A stretch of DNA of 64,000 nt from the NCBI GenBank assembly GCA_016793925.1, contig JAEULH010000059.1, positions 1-64,000 on the forward strand, in the 5' to 3' direction. The stretch is from Rhodospirillales bacterium. Its GTDB lineage: Bacteria > Pseudomonadota > Alphaproteobacteria > Rhodospirillales > Defluviicoccaceae. Under the pieces are notes generated by a model that saw only the letters and a program-made list of their open reading frames with translations, was not told the origin of the DNA and did not search any database. Position 1 is the first letter of the stretch. Every line of letters begins with the position of its first letter. This document shows, one piece after another, positions 18,617 to 27,757 of this stretch. A program made the translations under genes and the position numbers.

Positions 18617-18991
18617 GTGTCCGAGCGCCCGAACGTTCTGATTGTCGGCCTCGACCCGGCGGTCGTCGACTTCAGCCGGTGGCCCGGGCTTAGCGAGGAC
18701 AAGCTGCGCACGACCTTGCAGGCCGAGCGCGAGGCTCTGGCTGCCGACGGCTATGACGTCTCCATCTGCTTTATCGATCATGGCGAAACGGCCGAGCGCG
18801 TGCTCGTCGAGGCCCTCGTCTGGGGTCGCTACGACGCTGTCGTGCTCGGAGCCGGCGTTCGCAAGGACGAAGAGCAGTTTCTGCTGTTCGAGAGGCTGAT
18901 CAACATCATCCACCGCCACGCCGGCGACGCCGCGATCTGCTTCAACACCGGCCCGACCGACACCGCGGCCGCCGTGCGGCGCTGGATCTGA
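18617..18991 (+). CDS. Conserved-looking small protein, function unknown
   Basis: I do not recognise a named family. The 124 residues begin with a GTG and alternate beta strands and helices: PNVLIVGLDP, YDVSICFID, YDAVVLGAGV and DAAICFNTGPT look like four parallel strands of a Rossmann-like fold. There is no signal or membrane segment. It starts 35 bases after grxD in the same direction, so it may be the last gene of the purine/bolA/grxD transcript. Codon use looks like its neighbours. Confidence 0.65.
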   Translation: MSERPNVLIVGLDPAVVDFSRWPGLSEDKLRTTLQAEREALAADGYDVSICFIDHGETAERVLVEALVWGRYDAVVLGAGVRKDEEQFLLFERLINIIHRHAGDAAICFNTGPTDTAAAVRRWI

Positions 18992-19014
18992 CGCCGGCGC
19001 GCAAGCCGGGGGCG

Positions 19015-20229
19015 TTATCGAGGCAGCGGTTCGGTCCCTTCGCCGAGGATGGCGAGGTAGCCCTGGTAAGCGAAGACGCGGCTGCGCGAGCGGCCTGTTG
19101 TCTCTTCGACAAGCCCAAGCTTTACCAGTTGCTCAAGCGCTTTGTTTACCGTTGGCTGGGTCAAGCGCAACCGCCGCGCCGCCGCGGGAACGGTAACCAG
19201 GGCCTCGGACTGCAAGAGTTGATGCACCCGTAAGGCCGAGGCGGCGGAGCGGCCGAGGCCCTCGATCTTCCTTCGATCGTCAGCGAACAGGCTCAGGATT
19301 CTCTGTGCCGTCTGTGCGGCCTGCTCGGAGGTGTCCCGCACCCCGAGAAGGAAGAACTCGAGCCAAGTCTCCCAGTCGCCGACCTCGCGCACGCGCTGCA
19401 GCAGGTCGTAGTAGGCCTGCCGGTGGGTCTTGAAGTAGAGGCTGAGGTACAGGAGGGGCTCTCGGAGCACATCTTGTGCGCACAGCAAAAACGTGACAAG
19501 CAGACGTCCGAGCCTGCCGTTGCCGTCGAGGAAGGGATGGATCGTTTCGAACTGGACGTGCGCCAGCCCTGCCCGGATCAGGGCCGGCATGCCCGGCGGC
19601 GGCTCATGGAGAAAACGCTCCAATGCGCTCATGCAGGGCAGGACATGGTCGGGAGGCGGCGGAACGAACAGGGCATTGCCGGGACGGGTGCCGCCGATCC
19701 AGTTCTGACTGCGCCTGAATTCACCGACATCGCGATCGGCGCCGCGCCCGCGCTCAAGAAGGACGCCGTGAATCTCCCGGATGAGCCGCAGCGACAGTGG
19801 GAAGTCGTCGTCGCGCAGACGCCTGAGGCCGTGATCCATAGCCGCCACGTAGCTTGAAACTTCCTGAACGTCGTCGAGGGGAGCGCCCGGCGCCTCCTTT
19901 GCCTCAAACAGCAAGAGGTCGGACAAGGACGATTGCGTTCCCTCGATCTGCGAGGACAGCAACGCTTCCTTGCGCACGTACATATACAAAAACAGGTGCG
20001 GCTCGGGGAGAATGGAGGCGACGCCGTCAAGGCGGCCGATCGCGCGCTCCGCCTGCCCGAGAAGCTGTAGCAGCGACTCCATCCGGATCGGTGGCTCAGG
20101 CGGCAGCGGCGGCGGTACGAAGGCACGAACGCGCTCGCCGCCGACAGCCGTCTCCACGTGCGTTCCGAGCTGCGCCCCGACCCGATCCACGGCCACTGCC
20201 CCGTTGTGAAAGCCAGCTTTAACAAGCAC
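19015..20229 (-). CDS. Fic/DOC family AMPylase with C-terminal winged helix
   Basis: Predicted protein adenylyltransferase. The Fic core motif HPFLDGNGRLGR is complete at residues 231-242, with His231 catalytic. An inhibitory-helix motif SSQIEGT at 92-98 gives the S/TxxxE(G) pattern on the N-terminal side, making this a class II, self-inhibited Fic with Glu96 predicted to block ATP. The last 80 residues read as a winged-helix DNA-binding domain (SALRVHQLLQSEALVTVPAAARRL). The start is GTG at 20229, without clear Shine-Dalgarno; a GTG about 11-13 codons later is possible. A palindrome precedes it, hinting at autoregulation. Target protein unknown. Confidence 0.87.
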   Translation of the reverse strand: MLVKAGFHNGAVAVDRVGAQLGTHVETAVGGERVRAFVPPPLPPEPPIRMESLLQLLGQAERAIGRLDGVASILPEPHLFLYMYVRKEALLSSQIEGTQSSLSDLLLFEAKEAPGAPLDDVQEVSSYVAAMDHGLRRLRDDDFPLSLRLIREIHGVLLERGRGADRDVGEFRRSQNWIGGTRPGNALFVPPPPDHVLPCMSALERFLHEPPPGMPALIRAGLAHVQFETIHPFLDGNGRLGRLLVTFLLCAQDVLREPLLYLSLYFKTHRQAYYDLLQRVREVGDWETWLEFFLLGVRDTSEQAAQTAQRILSLFADDRRKIEGLGRSAASALRVHQLLQSEALVTVPAAARRLRLTQPTVNKALEQLVKLGLVEETTGRSRSRVFAYQGYLAILGEGTEPLPR

Positions 20230-20235
20230 CGGGCT

Positions 20236-20265
20236 TATTAAAGCAAAGGGCCGGAACCTTTAATA
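20236..20265 (-). promoter_or_regulatory. Palindrome upstream of fic, candidate operator
   Basis: TATTAAAG (20236-20243) and CTTTAATA (20258-20265) are perfect inverted repeats 14 bases apart, in an A/T-rich island 7-36 bases upstream of the fic start. On the minus strand TATTAAAG and TTTAATAA could overlap the -10 box. The winged-helix domain of the Fic protein itself is the obvious candidate ligand (inference). Confidence 0.45.
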
Positions 20266-20302
20266 GCAGGGAGACGCTCGTTCGCAGCAAATCCGTCGGT
20301 GC

Positions 20303-21085
20303 TTACCGGGAACCTTGGGCCAGCGCGCTCAGGTTGACCCGCGCGGCCTGCGCGGCGGCACTGTCCGGCGCCACGGCGACCACCAGATCCCAGTCCGCGC
20401 GGGCACCGCTGCGATCGCCGTCAAGCTGGCGCAGAACCCCGCGCTCGAGCAACGCCTCGGGATGGCGCGGATCCAGGGTCAACGCCTTCTCCAGGTCCGC
20501 CGCAGCCCCTTCCATCTGGTTCAGCCGCCGCCTCGCGCTGGCTCGGAAGACGTAGGCATCGACCAGCCCCGGATCCAGCGCGATGGCGCTGTCGAGCTCG
20601 CCCGCCGCATCGCCGTAGCGACCGAGTTCCGCCTCCGCTTGCGCCTTGTCGATGCGGAGATCGGCGTCTTTCGGCGCGATCTCGACCGCCGCCGTAAGCA
20701 CCTTGAGCGCCCGCTCCGCATTGCCGGCGAGGAGCCAGGCGTCGGCCGCCTGGTCAAGCAGGGCGGCGCGCAGGTCGACCCGGTCGGCCTTGCCGGCAAG
20801 CTCCTCGAACCGGCTCGCGCCGGCAGCGAACCGCTCCAGGCGCACGAGCGCGACCGCCGCGCAATGCCCGGCCGCGACGTCCTCTGCGTCGCCTTGCGCC
20901 TTGGCCTTCGCTTCGGCGCGATCCAGGGCCTTCTGCGGTTCGGTGTCGGTAAGCTGCATGCATTGGCGATACCAGCGCGCCGCCGCGACGTCGGCCGCGG
21001 GAGAGGGCTGCGCCGCTGCAAGCGCGCCGACGCGCAGCGCGATCATCGTCGCTGCCAGTACGGCGCTGGTCCGGGAAGCGCGCAT
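20303..21085 (-). CDS. Periplasmic tetratricopeptide-repeat protein
   Basis: A 260-residue protein with a signal peptide (hydrophobic 8-24, AAAQ cleavage region). From residue 30 the chain is almost all helix; TPR units are clear in the second half: ALKVLTAAVEIAPKDADLRI, AAGELDSAIALDPGLVDAYV and AADLEKALTLDPRHPEALLE. It is probably a periplasmic scaffold. It is 73 bases upstream of fic on the same strand but the fic palindrome lies between them, so cotranscription is doubtful. Partner unknown. Confidence 0.8.
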   Translation of the reverse strand: MRASRTSAVLAATMIALRVGALAAAQPSPAADVAAARWYRQCMQLTDTEPQKALDRAEAKAKAQGDAEDVAAGHCAAVALVRLERFAAGASRFEELAGKADRVDLRAALLDQAADAWLLAGNAERALKVLTAAVEIAPKDADLRIDKAQAEAELGRYGDAAGELDSAIALDPGLVDAYVFRASARRRLNQMEGAAADLEKALTLDPRHPEALLERGVLRQLDGDRSGARADWDLVVAVAPDSAAAQAARVNLSALAQGSR

Positions 21086-21167
21086 GGTGCACCTTTGCGA
21101 GAGGATCGGCAGCGCCTAAGGTCTTCGCTCGCCGACCGCAAGGCAAGGGCGAATCGAGGGAGCGAAC

Positions 21168-22109
21168 ATGGCTGAGATGGCCTCGCGCCGCCGCCAGCAG
21201 CGGCTGTTCTGCTTTGGCTTCGGCTTCAGCGCGCAGGTGCTGGCGGAACGGCTGGGGCGGCTCGGGTGGGGCATCGCCGGGACCTGCCGGGACGCGGGCA
21301 AGCGTCGGGCGCTGGCCGCCCGAGGCGTCGACGCCTGGCTGTTCGATCGCGATCGGCCGCTGGAGAAGGCGCCGCTGGCGCTGGAAGGAGCGACGGCGAT
21401 GCTGGTCTCGGCGCCGCCGGACCGGGCGGGCGACCCGGTGCTCGATCACCATGGCGGCGAGATCGCCGCGCTCGATCTCGACTGGATCGGCTATCTCTCG
21501 ACGACGGGCGTCTACGGCGACACGGGCGGCGAAACGGTCGACGAAGACGCGCCGCTCCGCCCAAGCTCCGCGCGCAGCCGAAGGCGGGTTGCGGCGGAAG
21601 CCGCCTGGCTCGATCTCGGCCGCCGGCACGGCTTGCCGGTGCACGTGTTCCGCCTCGCCGGAATCTACGGCCCCGGACGCAGCGCGCTCGATCAGGTGCG
21701 CTTGGGCCGCATCCGGCGCATCGACCGACCCGGCCACCTCTTCTCGCGCATCCACGTCGACGATATCGCCACGGTCGCGCAGGCCTCCATGGCCCGGCCG
21801 CATCCGGGCCGCGTCTACAACGTCTGCGACGATGAGCCGGCAGCCCAGGCGGACGTCGTCGCTTTTGCCTGCAGCCTGCTCGGCGTCGAGCCGCCGCCGC
21901 CGATACCCTTCGCGCTGGCGACGCAGGAGATGTCGGCCATGGCGCTCAGCTTCTGGGCCGACAATCGCCGGGTTGACAACGCCCGCATCAAGGACGAGCT
22001 CGCGGTGACCCTGGCGCACCCCGACTACCGCGCCGGCCTGCGCGCCGTTCTCGCCGCCGAACGGCGCGCCGGTAAAAATTCGGGAGCCGAAGCCGGTCTA
22101 TCTCGTTAA
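21168..22109 (+). CDS. NAD(P)-dependent SDR/epimerase-like protein (YeeZ type)
   Basis: Extended SDR-like oxidoreductase of 313 residues. The N-terminal cofactor loop is CFGFGFSAQVLAERL rather than the classical GxxGxxG, as in the YeeZ/YbjS-like group. The catalytic region STTGVYGDTGGE aligns with the Thr/Tyr of SDR epimerases, and FRLAGIYGPGRSALDQ follows. Substrate unknown; members are usually annotated only as SDR family. It is divergent from the TPR gene, with 82 bases between starts, and GGGAG precedes the ATG. Confidence 0.83.
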   Translation: MAEMASRRRQQRLFCFGFGFSAQVLAERLGRLGWGIAGTCRDAGKRRALAARGVDAWLFDRDRPLEKAPLALEGATAMLVSAPPDRAGDPVLDHHGGEIAALDLDWIGYLSTTGVYGDTGGETVDEDAPLRPSSARSRRRVAAEAAWLDLGRRHGLPVHVFRLAGIYGPGRSALDQVRLGRIRRIDRPGHLFSRIHVDDIATVAQASMARPHPGRVYNVCDDEPAAQADVVAFACSLLGVEPPPPIPFALATQEMSAMALSFWADNRRVDNARIKDELAVTLAHPDYRAGLRAVLAAERRAGKNSGAEAGLSR

Positions 22110-22248
22110 TCCGTGCGCGCCCGCTTGACGCCTTTCTCCACGGGTCCTTCGTCGTATGGGATCCGCATTTATGACCGTGGTTGCGAGGCTGGGCTGGTCG
22201 CCGGAGATCACGCGACAAGCGAAACAACCGACGCGAATGAGGGAAATG

Positions 22249-22860
22249 ATGAACATCCAAGAGGTGATGAACCAGGAGGCCGTCAGCATCGAGCCACGGG
22301 CGCTTCTCGTCGAGGCCGCGCGAAAAATGGTCGACAATGACATCGGCTTTCTGCCGGTCATCGACAACGGCATCCTGGCGGGCGTCGTCACCGACCGGGA
22401 TATTGTTGCGCGCGGTGTCGCCGCCGCATGCAACCTGGCCCAGGCCGTCGTTGCCGATGTCATGTCGCGTGAGGTGGTCTGTTGCTTCGCCAACCAGTCC
22501 ACCGATGAGGTCAAAGGCCTGATGGCGGAGCACGGCGTCAGCCGGCTGCCCGTGATCGACGACAGCCGCGCCGTGATCGGCATCGTCTCGACCAGCAACA
22601 TCGACGGGCACGTCGCGCCGCGCAAGAAGAGCGTCCTCGTCACTTTCCAGAAGGAGAAGACGGACGCGTACGGCCGGGCGCACAAGGTGCCTGTCAAGAC
22701 CGTCTACATCACCGGCAAGCCGACTAAGGAGGAGGCGGTCGAGGCCGCCGTACACCACTTCGAAAGCGAGCAGAAAACGTCTTGGGACAAGGCCGCCAAC
22801 AGTATCGACGTGGTCGACGGACCCGAGGGACCGGGGGAAAAGGGCAACAAGCCAAGCTGA
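22249..22860 (+). CDS. CBS-pair domain protein
   Basis: Cytoplasmic protein with two CBS motifs, which commonly bind adenine nucleotides to sense energy. CBS1 is about residues 3-55 (NIQEVMNQEAVSIEPRALL, then GILAGVVTDRDIV), and CBS2 about 65-120 (VVADVMSREVVCC, then VIGIVSTSNIDG). A C-terminal 75 residues resembles a BON-less, DUF2188-like basic tail (VLVTFQKEKTDAYGRAHKV) seen in some CBS proteins; I cannot place it firmly. Three ATGs cluster at 22237, 22246 and 22249 around a GAGGGA; 22249 gives the CBS N-terminus. The gap to the next gene is 129 bases. Confidence 0.78.
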   Translation: MNIQEVMNQEAVSIEPRALLVEAARKMVDNDIGFLPVIDNGILAGVVTDRDIVARGVAAACNLAQAVVADVMSREVVCCFANQSTDEVKGLMAEHGVSRLPVIDDSRAVIGIVSTSNIDGHVAPRKKSVLVTFQKEKTDAYGRAHKVPVKTVYITGKPTKEEAVEAAVHHFESEQKTSWDKAANSIDVVDGPEGPGEKGNKPS

Positions 22861-22989
22861 GCCCGTGCATTCGGGAGAAAATGTCACTCTGCGCCTCAAC
22901 CCGGTCGAGAACCTCATGACACAACGAACGTCTTGAGCTATTCGGGCTGATCGCCGCGTTCGCGCGGTCGCCGTCCCGGGGTAGCTGGC

Positions 22990-24840
22990 ATGAGCCCACC
23001 GGAAGCAGGAAGCTCCATCGCAGGCGTATCGCCGTTCGATCGCCTGGCGGAAACCGATCGGCTGCGGGTTTCGGAAGCGCTGACGCCCAGCCACTACGCC
23101 GCCGGCGCGACCGTCCTGAACCGCTGGCAAAGCCCGCCGCACCTGTTCATCGTTTCGGAAGGGGCGATCGAGGAGCAGGACGGGAGCGGGGCGGTCGTCA
23201 CCTATCGCAGCGGAGAGATGTTCGATGCGCGGGGCCTGCTTCACGGCAGGAGCGAAAACCAGTTCGTCGCCCGCGCCGACAGCGTCTGTCAACTCTTGCC
23301 GGCGCAGCTCTTCACCGCTCTGGCGCGAAGCAACCCGAGCTTTCGCGCCTTCTTCCAGGACCAGATCAGCCGCAGCCTCGACGCTCAGGTCGCAATCCAG
23401 CAGCAGCGCGAAGCGGCCTCGCTGCTCACCGGTCGGGTTGGCGAAAGCGCCTTGCATCCGCCGATCTTCGTTGGCCCGGAAACGACCATTCGCGAGGCCA
23501 TCGCGCGGATGCAGGTCGACGGCGTCAGCGCCGTTCTTGTTCGCCGCGAGGAAGGAGCCCGCTACGTCCGCGACGGCGCGATCGGGATCTTTACCGAGCG
23601 CGACGTCCGCGAGAAGCACCTGCTCATGGGCCTGCCGGAGACCACGCCGCTCGGCGAGATCACGCGCTTCGAGCTCCTGACGATCGATAGCGAGGACCTG
23701 CTTCTCAACGCGCTCATCATCATGACCAAATATGCGGTCCGCCATCTGGTCGTCCTGCGCGGCCGGGAAATCGCAGGTCTTTTCGAGCAGGCGGATCTGT
23801 TGCGCCGGCTGTCCAGTTCTTCGCTGGTCATCGCCAGCCAGGTCGAGCAGGCCGAGACGGACGCCGAGCTGAAAGGGGCCAGCGAAGCGATCCCGCGAAT
23901 GGTCCGTTCGCTGTTCGAGCGCGGGGTCAAGCCACGCCACATCGCCCGGATGGTCACCGACCTCAATCGCAAGCTGTTTCGCCAGGTCTTCGAACGGGTG
24001 ACGCCCGCCGAGGTTCGCGATCTCGCCTGCCTGATCGTCATGGGCAGCGAAGGCCGTGGCGAGCAGCTCCTGCGCACCGACCAGGACAACGGCCTGATCT
24101 TCCGCGCGCCGCCACCGGCAGGAGCCACCGCGACCGCGGCGAGACGGTTCACCGAAATGCTGCTCGACCTCGGCTACCCGCCGTGTCCCGGCAAGGTCAT
24201 GGTCTCCAATCCGGTCTGGGCGAAGGCCGCCAGCGACTACGAGCGGGATCTTCGCCAATGGTTCGACCATCCCACCGGCGAAGCGTTCCTGAACCTCGCC
24301 ATTCTCATCGACGCCGAGACGGTGACCGGCGACGCCAGCCTGCTCGCCGCGCTGAAGGCCCGCATTTTCGCGCAATACAAGGCCAGGCAAGGCCTGCTCA
24401 GCCATTTCGCGCGGGCGATCCTATCCTTTCCGACGCCGCTCGGGCTGTTCAACCGGCTGCACCTCGAGGAGAGCCCGCAAGGCCGCCGGCTCGACATCAA
24501 GAAGGGCGGGATCTTCCCGATCGTCCATGGCGTGCGCAGCCTTGCCGTGGAGTACCAGATCGAGGAAACCAACACCATCGCCAGGGTTCAGGCGCTGAGC
24601 GACCGCGGCCCCTTCGACCGGCAGACCATCGCCGACATCATCGAGGCCTTCGAGTTCATGTCGATGCTGCGCCTGCGCGCGCAACTTGCGGCGTGGGACC
24701 GAGGCGAGGCGGCGGACGCCTATATCCTGCCGGCCCAGCTCTCCCGCCTCGACCGCAATCTGCTCAAAGACTCATTGAGGATCGTCAAGCAGTTCAAGCA
24801 GGACATCAGCTACCATTTCAAATTGAACATGGTATCTTGA
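22990..24840 (+). CDS. cNMP-binding / CBS-pair / DUF294 nucleotidyltransferase-like regulator
   Basis: A 616-residue signalling protein with domains in order: cyclic-nucleotide-binding-like (about 15-125), CBS pair (about 155-275), a GlnD-like nucleotidyltransferase DUF294 (about 300-435, GSEGRGEQLLRTDQDNGLI at 352-370) and the DUF294 C-terminal helical domain (470-610). The DQDN pair supplies two metal-binding acids, so activity is plausible. Proteins of this architecture are typically found beside a DnaQ-type exonuclease protein and acetate permease/ActP-type genes; here the exonuclease partner follows after 116 bases but no symporter is present. Target and ligand are unknown. Confidence 0.88.
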   Translation: MSPPEAGSSIAGVSPFDRLAETDRLRVSEALTPSHYAAGATVLNRWQSPPHLFIVSEGAIEEQDGSGAVVTYRSGEMFDARGLLHGRSENQFVARADSVCQLLPAQLFTALARSNPSFRAFFQDQISRSLDAQVAIQQQREAASLLTGRVGESALHPPIFVGPETTIREAIARMQVDGVSAVLVRREEGARYVRDGAIGIFTERDVREKHLLMGLPETTPLGEITRFELLTIDSEDLLLNALIIMTKYAVRHLVVLRGREIAGLFEQADLLRRLSSSSLVIASQVEQAETDAELKGASEAIPRMVRSLFERGVKPRHIARMVTDLNRKLFRQVFERVTPAEVRDLACLIVMGSEGRGEQLLRTDQDNGLIFRAPPPAGATATAARRFTEMLLDLGYPPCPGKVMVSNPVWAKAASDYERDLRQWFDHPTGEAFLNLAILIDAETVTGDASLLAALKARIFAQYKARQGLLSHFARAILSFPTPLGLFNRLHLEESPQGRRLDIKKGGIFPIVHGVRSLAVEYQIEETNTIARVQALSDRGPFDRQTIADIIEAFEFMSMLRLRAQLAAWDRGEAADAYILPAQLSRLDRNLLKDSLRIVKQFKQDISYHFKLNMVS

Positions 24841-24956
24841 ACCGAGACTGAGAGTGCGCCGCGAACGCCGCGAACATCGAAAGAACAACGCGCGCCGCGG
24901 ACACCGCGCCAACAGGCGGCACTCTTCGGGAGGACACGGTTCCGGAGCCGCCGACA

Positions 24957-27089
24957 ATGAAGCCTGCCTTCTGGCTGGTCTGCGTGGCGCTGACCGCGGC
25001 CGCCGCCGGCGTGGTCGCTGGCGCCGCCTGGCTGTGCTGGACGGCGCTGGATCCCGATCAGCAAGCGGCCGTGGCCGCCGCGCTCGCCCCCCACACCGGC
25101 GTGTTGATGATGGCGACGGCGCTGCTCGTCGTCCTCCCGGCCCTGGTCGTCATGGTCATGGCCGGGTTCTATGTCGCGCCGATGCGCGGGATGGCTGAGG
25201 AGGTCCGGGTGATCGCCGTCTCCAACGCCAAGCACCGGCTCAGGGTCGAAGGGCAGGCGGAGGTGCGCAAGGTCGCAGCCAATGTCAATCTTCTCGCCGA
25301 ACGCTACCAGACGCTCCAGGAGGACGTCGCGCTCCGCATTCGCGACGCCAATGCGGCGATCGAGATCGAGCGAAACACCTTCGCCACCCTCGTCTCGAAA
25401 CTGACCCAGGGCATCCTCGTCTGCAACCGCGACGGCCGTATCCTGCTCTACAACCAGCGCGCCCAGCGCCTGCTCGAGGGCGCCGAGCGCGAGACCGGCG
25501 GCGGCGACTGGATCGGTCTCGGCCGCTCCGTCTACAGCGTTCTTGACAAGAACGTCATCAATCATGCCCTGGCGACGATCGAGCACCTCGACCAGCAGGG
25601 AAAGTCGCGGCAAATGGTCCCGTTCGTCATCTCGCGGATTTCGGGACAGCTGCTCAACGTGCATCTCGTTCCCATTCCCGATCCGTCGGGCGCGTCCTAT
25701 GGCTACATCCTGTCGATCGAGGACGTCACCCGCCGCATCAACAAGGAGACCCGCCGGGCGTCCCTGCTGTTGGCCCTGACCGAGGGGCACCGCTCGGGGA
25801 TCGCCAGCATTCGCGGTGCGATCGAGGCGATTATCGCCTTTCCCGACATGGACGAAGAGGAGCGGACCCAGTTCCAGAGCGTGATCCACGAGGAATCGGT
25901 GCGGCTCAGCCAGCAGCTTGCCGAACTGGAGGAACGCTACCCCGGTGACCTCGACGCCCAGGGGCCGCTGCAGGACGTTCTCGGCAGCGATCTGCTCGCC
26001 GCCATCGAGCGCCATGTCGAGGATGCGATCGGCGTCGTCGTCGACGTCAGCGCGCCGCTCGAGCCGGTGTGGCTGCGCGCCGACAGTTACGCGATCGCCC
26101 GCTGCCTGATCTTCCTCATCGATCAGTTGCGCCGGATCTGCCGCGCCAGCGAGCCGAGTATCTCCCTCCACCACGGCCGCGCCCTGGTCACACTGATGCT
26201 CGAGTGGACCGGCGCCGCGCTCGACACGGAAGCCTTGCGCTCGTGGGGTTTGCGGCAGGTGATCGCCAGCGCCAAGGGCGGCTCGCAGAACCTTTTCGAT
26301 GTGATCGAGCGCCACAGCGGCGCGATCTGGGCGCACCCCATTTCGCCCGCGGGTCGGCCATGCCTGCGCCTGGTTCTCCCCGTCGGCGGCGAAGACAGCG
26401 TCTCCGCGGTCTGGGGCGAAGAGGAGGACGATTCCCACGATTTCGATTTTCATCTTTTCGAGCCGGGCGGCGGGACGGCGGCGGCTCCGGACACACCCCT
26501 CGGCACGCTGAGCTTCACCGTGATCGACACCGAGACGACCGGCCTCGATCCCAGCGGCGGCGACGAGATCATCGCCATCGCCGCCGTGCGTATCGTCAAC
26601 GGCCGGATCCTGCGTCGCGAGGTGTTCGATGTGCTTGTCAATCCGGGCCGGCCGATCGGCGCCGCGGCTCAGGCGATCCACGGCATTTCCGGCGAGATGC
26701 TCCGCAGCATGCCGCCGATCGAAGACGTGCTGCCGCGCTTCCACCGCTTTCTTGAAGATACGGTGATCGTCGGTCACAACGTCGCCTTCGACTTGCGCTT
26801 TCTGGAGCTCAAGGAGGGCAAGACGGGCCTGAAGTTCGCTCACCCGGTGCTCGACACCCTGCTTCTCGAACTGGTTCTCCATCCCAACCAGGAAGACAAG
26901 ACGCTGGAGGCCATCGCCGGCCGTCTCGGCGTGACCGTGTCCGGCCGCCACACGGCCCTCGGCGACGCCATGGCAACCGCCGAGGTTTTCCTCGCGCTGA
27001 TCCCGCTGCTCGCCGAGCACGGCATCCACAGCGTGCGCGATGCGCAGACGGCCTGTGACCGGCTGGCGATGGCGCAGGTCAAATACTGA
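24957..27089 (+). CDS. Membrane PAS / kinase-like / DEDDh 3'-5' exonuclease protein
   Basis: A 710-residue protein with two N-terminal membrane helices (about 5-30 and 46-75), a HAMP-like/coiled segment, a PAS domain (about 140-265: LTQGILVCNRDGRILLYNQRAQRLL), a degenerate histidine-kinase-like helical region without a clear phosphorylatable His, and a C-terminal DnaQ-like exonuclease. The DEDDh set is Asp524 and Glu526 (VIDTETTG), Asp612 (HNVAFDLRF), His665 and Asp670 (GRHTALGD). All five are intact, so RNA or DNA 3'-end degradation is expected. It forms a recurrent pair with the upstream DUF294 protein. A one-base overlap (ATGA-like TGATG) couples it to the next gene. Confidence 0.87.
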   Translation: MKPAFWLVCVALTAAAAGVVAGAAWLCWTALDPDQQAAVAAALAPHTGVLMMATALLVVLPALVVMVMAGFYVAPMRGMAEEVRVIAVSNAKHRLRVEGQAEVRKVAANVNLLAERYQTLQEDVALRIRDANAAIEIERNTFATLVSKLTQGILVCNRDGRILLYNQRAQRLLEGAERETGGGDWIGLGRSVYSVLDKNVINHALATIEHLDQQGKSRQMVPFVISRISGQLLNVHLVPIPDPSGASYGYILSIEDVTRRINKETRRASLLLALTEGHRSGIASIRGAIEAIIAFPDMDEEERTQFQSVIHEESVRLSQQLAELEERYPGDLDAQGPLQDVLGSDLLAAIERHVEDAIGVVVDVSAPLEPVWLRADSYAIARCLIFLIDQLRRICRASEPSISLHHGRALVTLMLEWTGAALDTEALRSWGLRQVIASAKGGSQNLFDVIERHSGAIWAHPISPAGRPCLRLVLPVGGEDSVSAVWGEEEDDSHDFDFHLFEPGGGTAAAPDTPLGTLSFTVIDTETTGLDPSGGDEIIAIAAVRIVNGRILRREVFDVLVNPGRPIGAAAQAIHGISGEMLRSMPPIEDVLPRFHRFLEDTVIVGHNVAFDLRFLELKEGKTGLKFAHPVLDTLLLELVLHPNQEDKTLEAIAGRLGVTVSGRHTALGDAMATAEVFLALIPLLAEHGIHSVRDAQTACDRLAMAQVKY

Positions 27090-27757
27090 TGCCGGGCGCG
27101 TTCCGCCGTACCGGCGCGTCGCCGCCCGCGTTGGCCGGCGGCCTGACCAGGCCTGGCGTCTTGCGCCGTTTCATCCTGATCGTGGCCGCGGCCACCTTCG
27201 CCATGTTCAGCCTGTGGGCGGTGGTGCGGGAGTTCGTCAACGCGCCCCCCGGCGACTACGAAGTCCGCCAGGGCGACATCCTGCTCACCGACGGAAAATA
27301 CGGCGAGGCGATCGAGCGGTTCGACGCCGCTCTGGCGGTGTCCCCCGATCACCGCGGCGCGATGATGGGCCGGGCGATCGCCCTGCTCCAGTCCGACCGG
27401 ATCGGCGAAGCGGAAAGTGCCTTCGACAGCCTGATCGCCTTTCTCTCGACGGGGCTGGCCGCCGACGACCCCACGGGCCGGGCGGTGCTGGCAGGCGCCT
27501 ACGCCAATCGCGGCATTCTCTACGATCGGACGGCGCGCTATGCCGAGGCGCTCGCCGATTACCGGCAATCGCTGGCCATCGACGCCGGCGCGGTCGAGGG
27601 CCCCGGCCTGTTCCAGAAAATCCTCTACGGCGAGGCCAAGCCTTCGACCATCGGCAAGCGCGCCGCCTACATCGAGAGCCAATTGGCCCTGCCGGAGGAT
27701 CAGCGGCTCCTGCGGGTGCCGGAGATCGACGCCCGGCAGCGGATGCACAAACCCTAG
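27089..27757 (+). CDS. Membrane-anchored TPR protein
   Basis: The 222-residue protein has one transmembrane helix (about 27-45) and TPR-like repeats (GDILLTDGKYGEAIERFDAALAVSP and ANRGILYDRTARYAEALADYRQSLAID). Its ATG shares one base with the TGA of the exonuclease gene, indicating coupled translation. I infer an assembly factor for the DUF294/exonuclease pair, though nothing shows it directly. Its 3' end overlaps the convergent cobA by 4 bases. Confidence 0.77.
   Translation: MPGAFRRTGASPPALAGGLTRPGVLRRFILIVAAATFAMFSLWAVVREFVNAPPGDYEVRQGDILLTDGKYGEAIERFDAALAVSPDHRGAMMGRAIALLQSDRIGEAESAFDSLIAFLSTGLAADDPTGRAVLAGAYANRGILYDRTARYAEALADYRQSLAIDAGAVEGPGLFQKILYGEAKPSTIGKRAAYIESQLALPEDQRLLRVPEIDARQRMHKP

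Noticed and set aside
24810-27029. A 739-codon open frame opposite the PAS/exonuclease gene
   Set aside because: Same reasoning: antisense to a gene with intact DEDDh motifs, and no recognisable domain.
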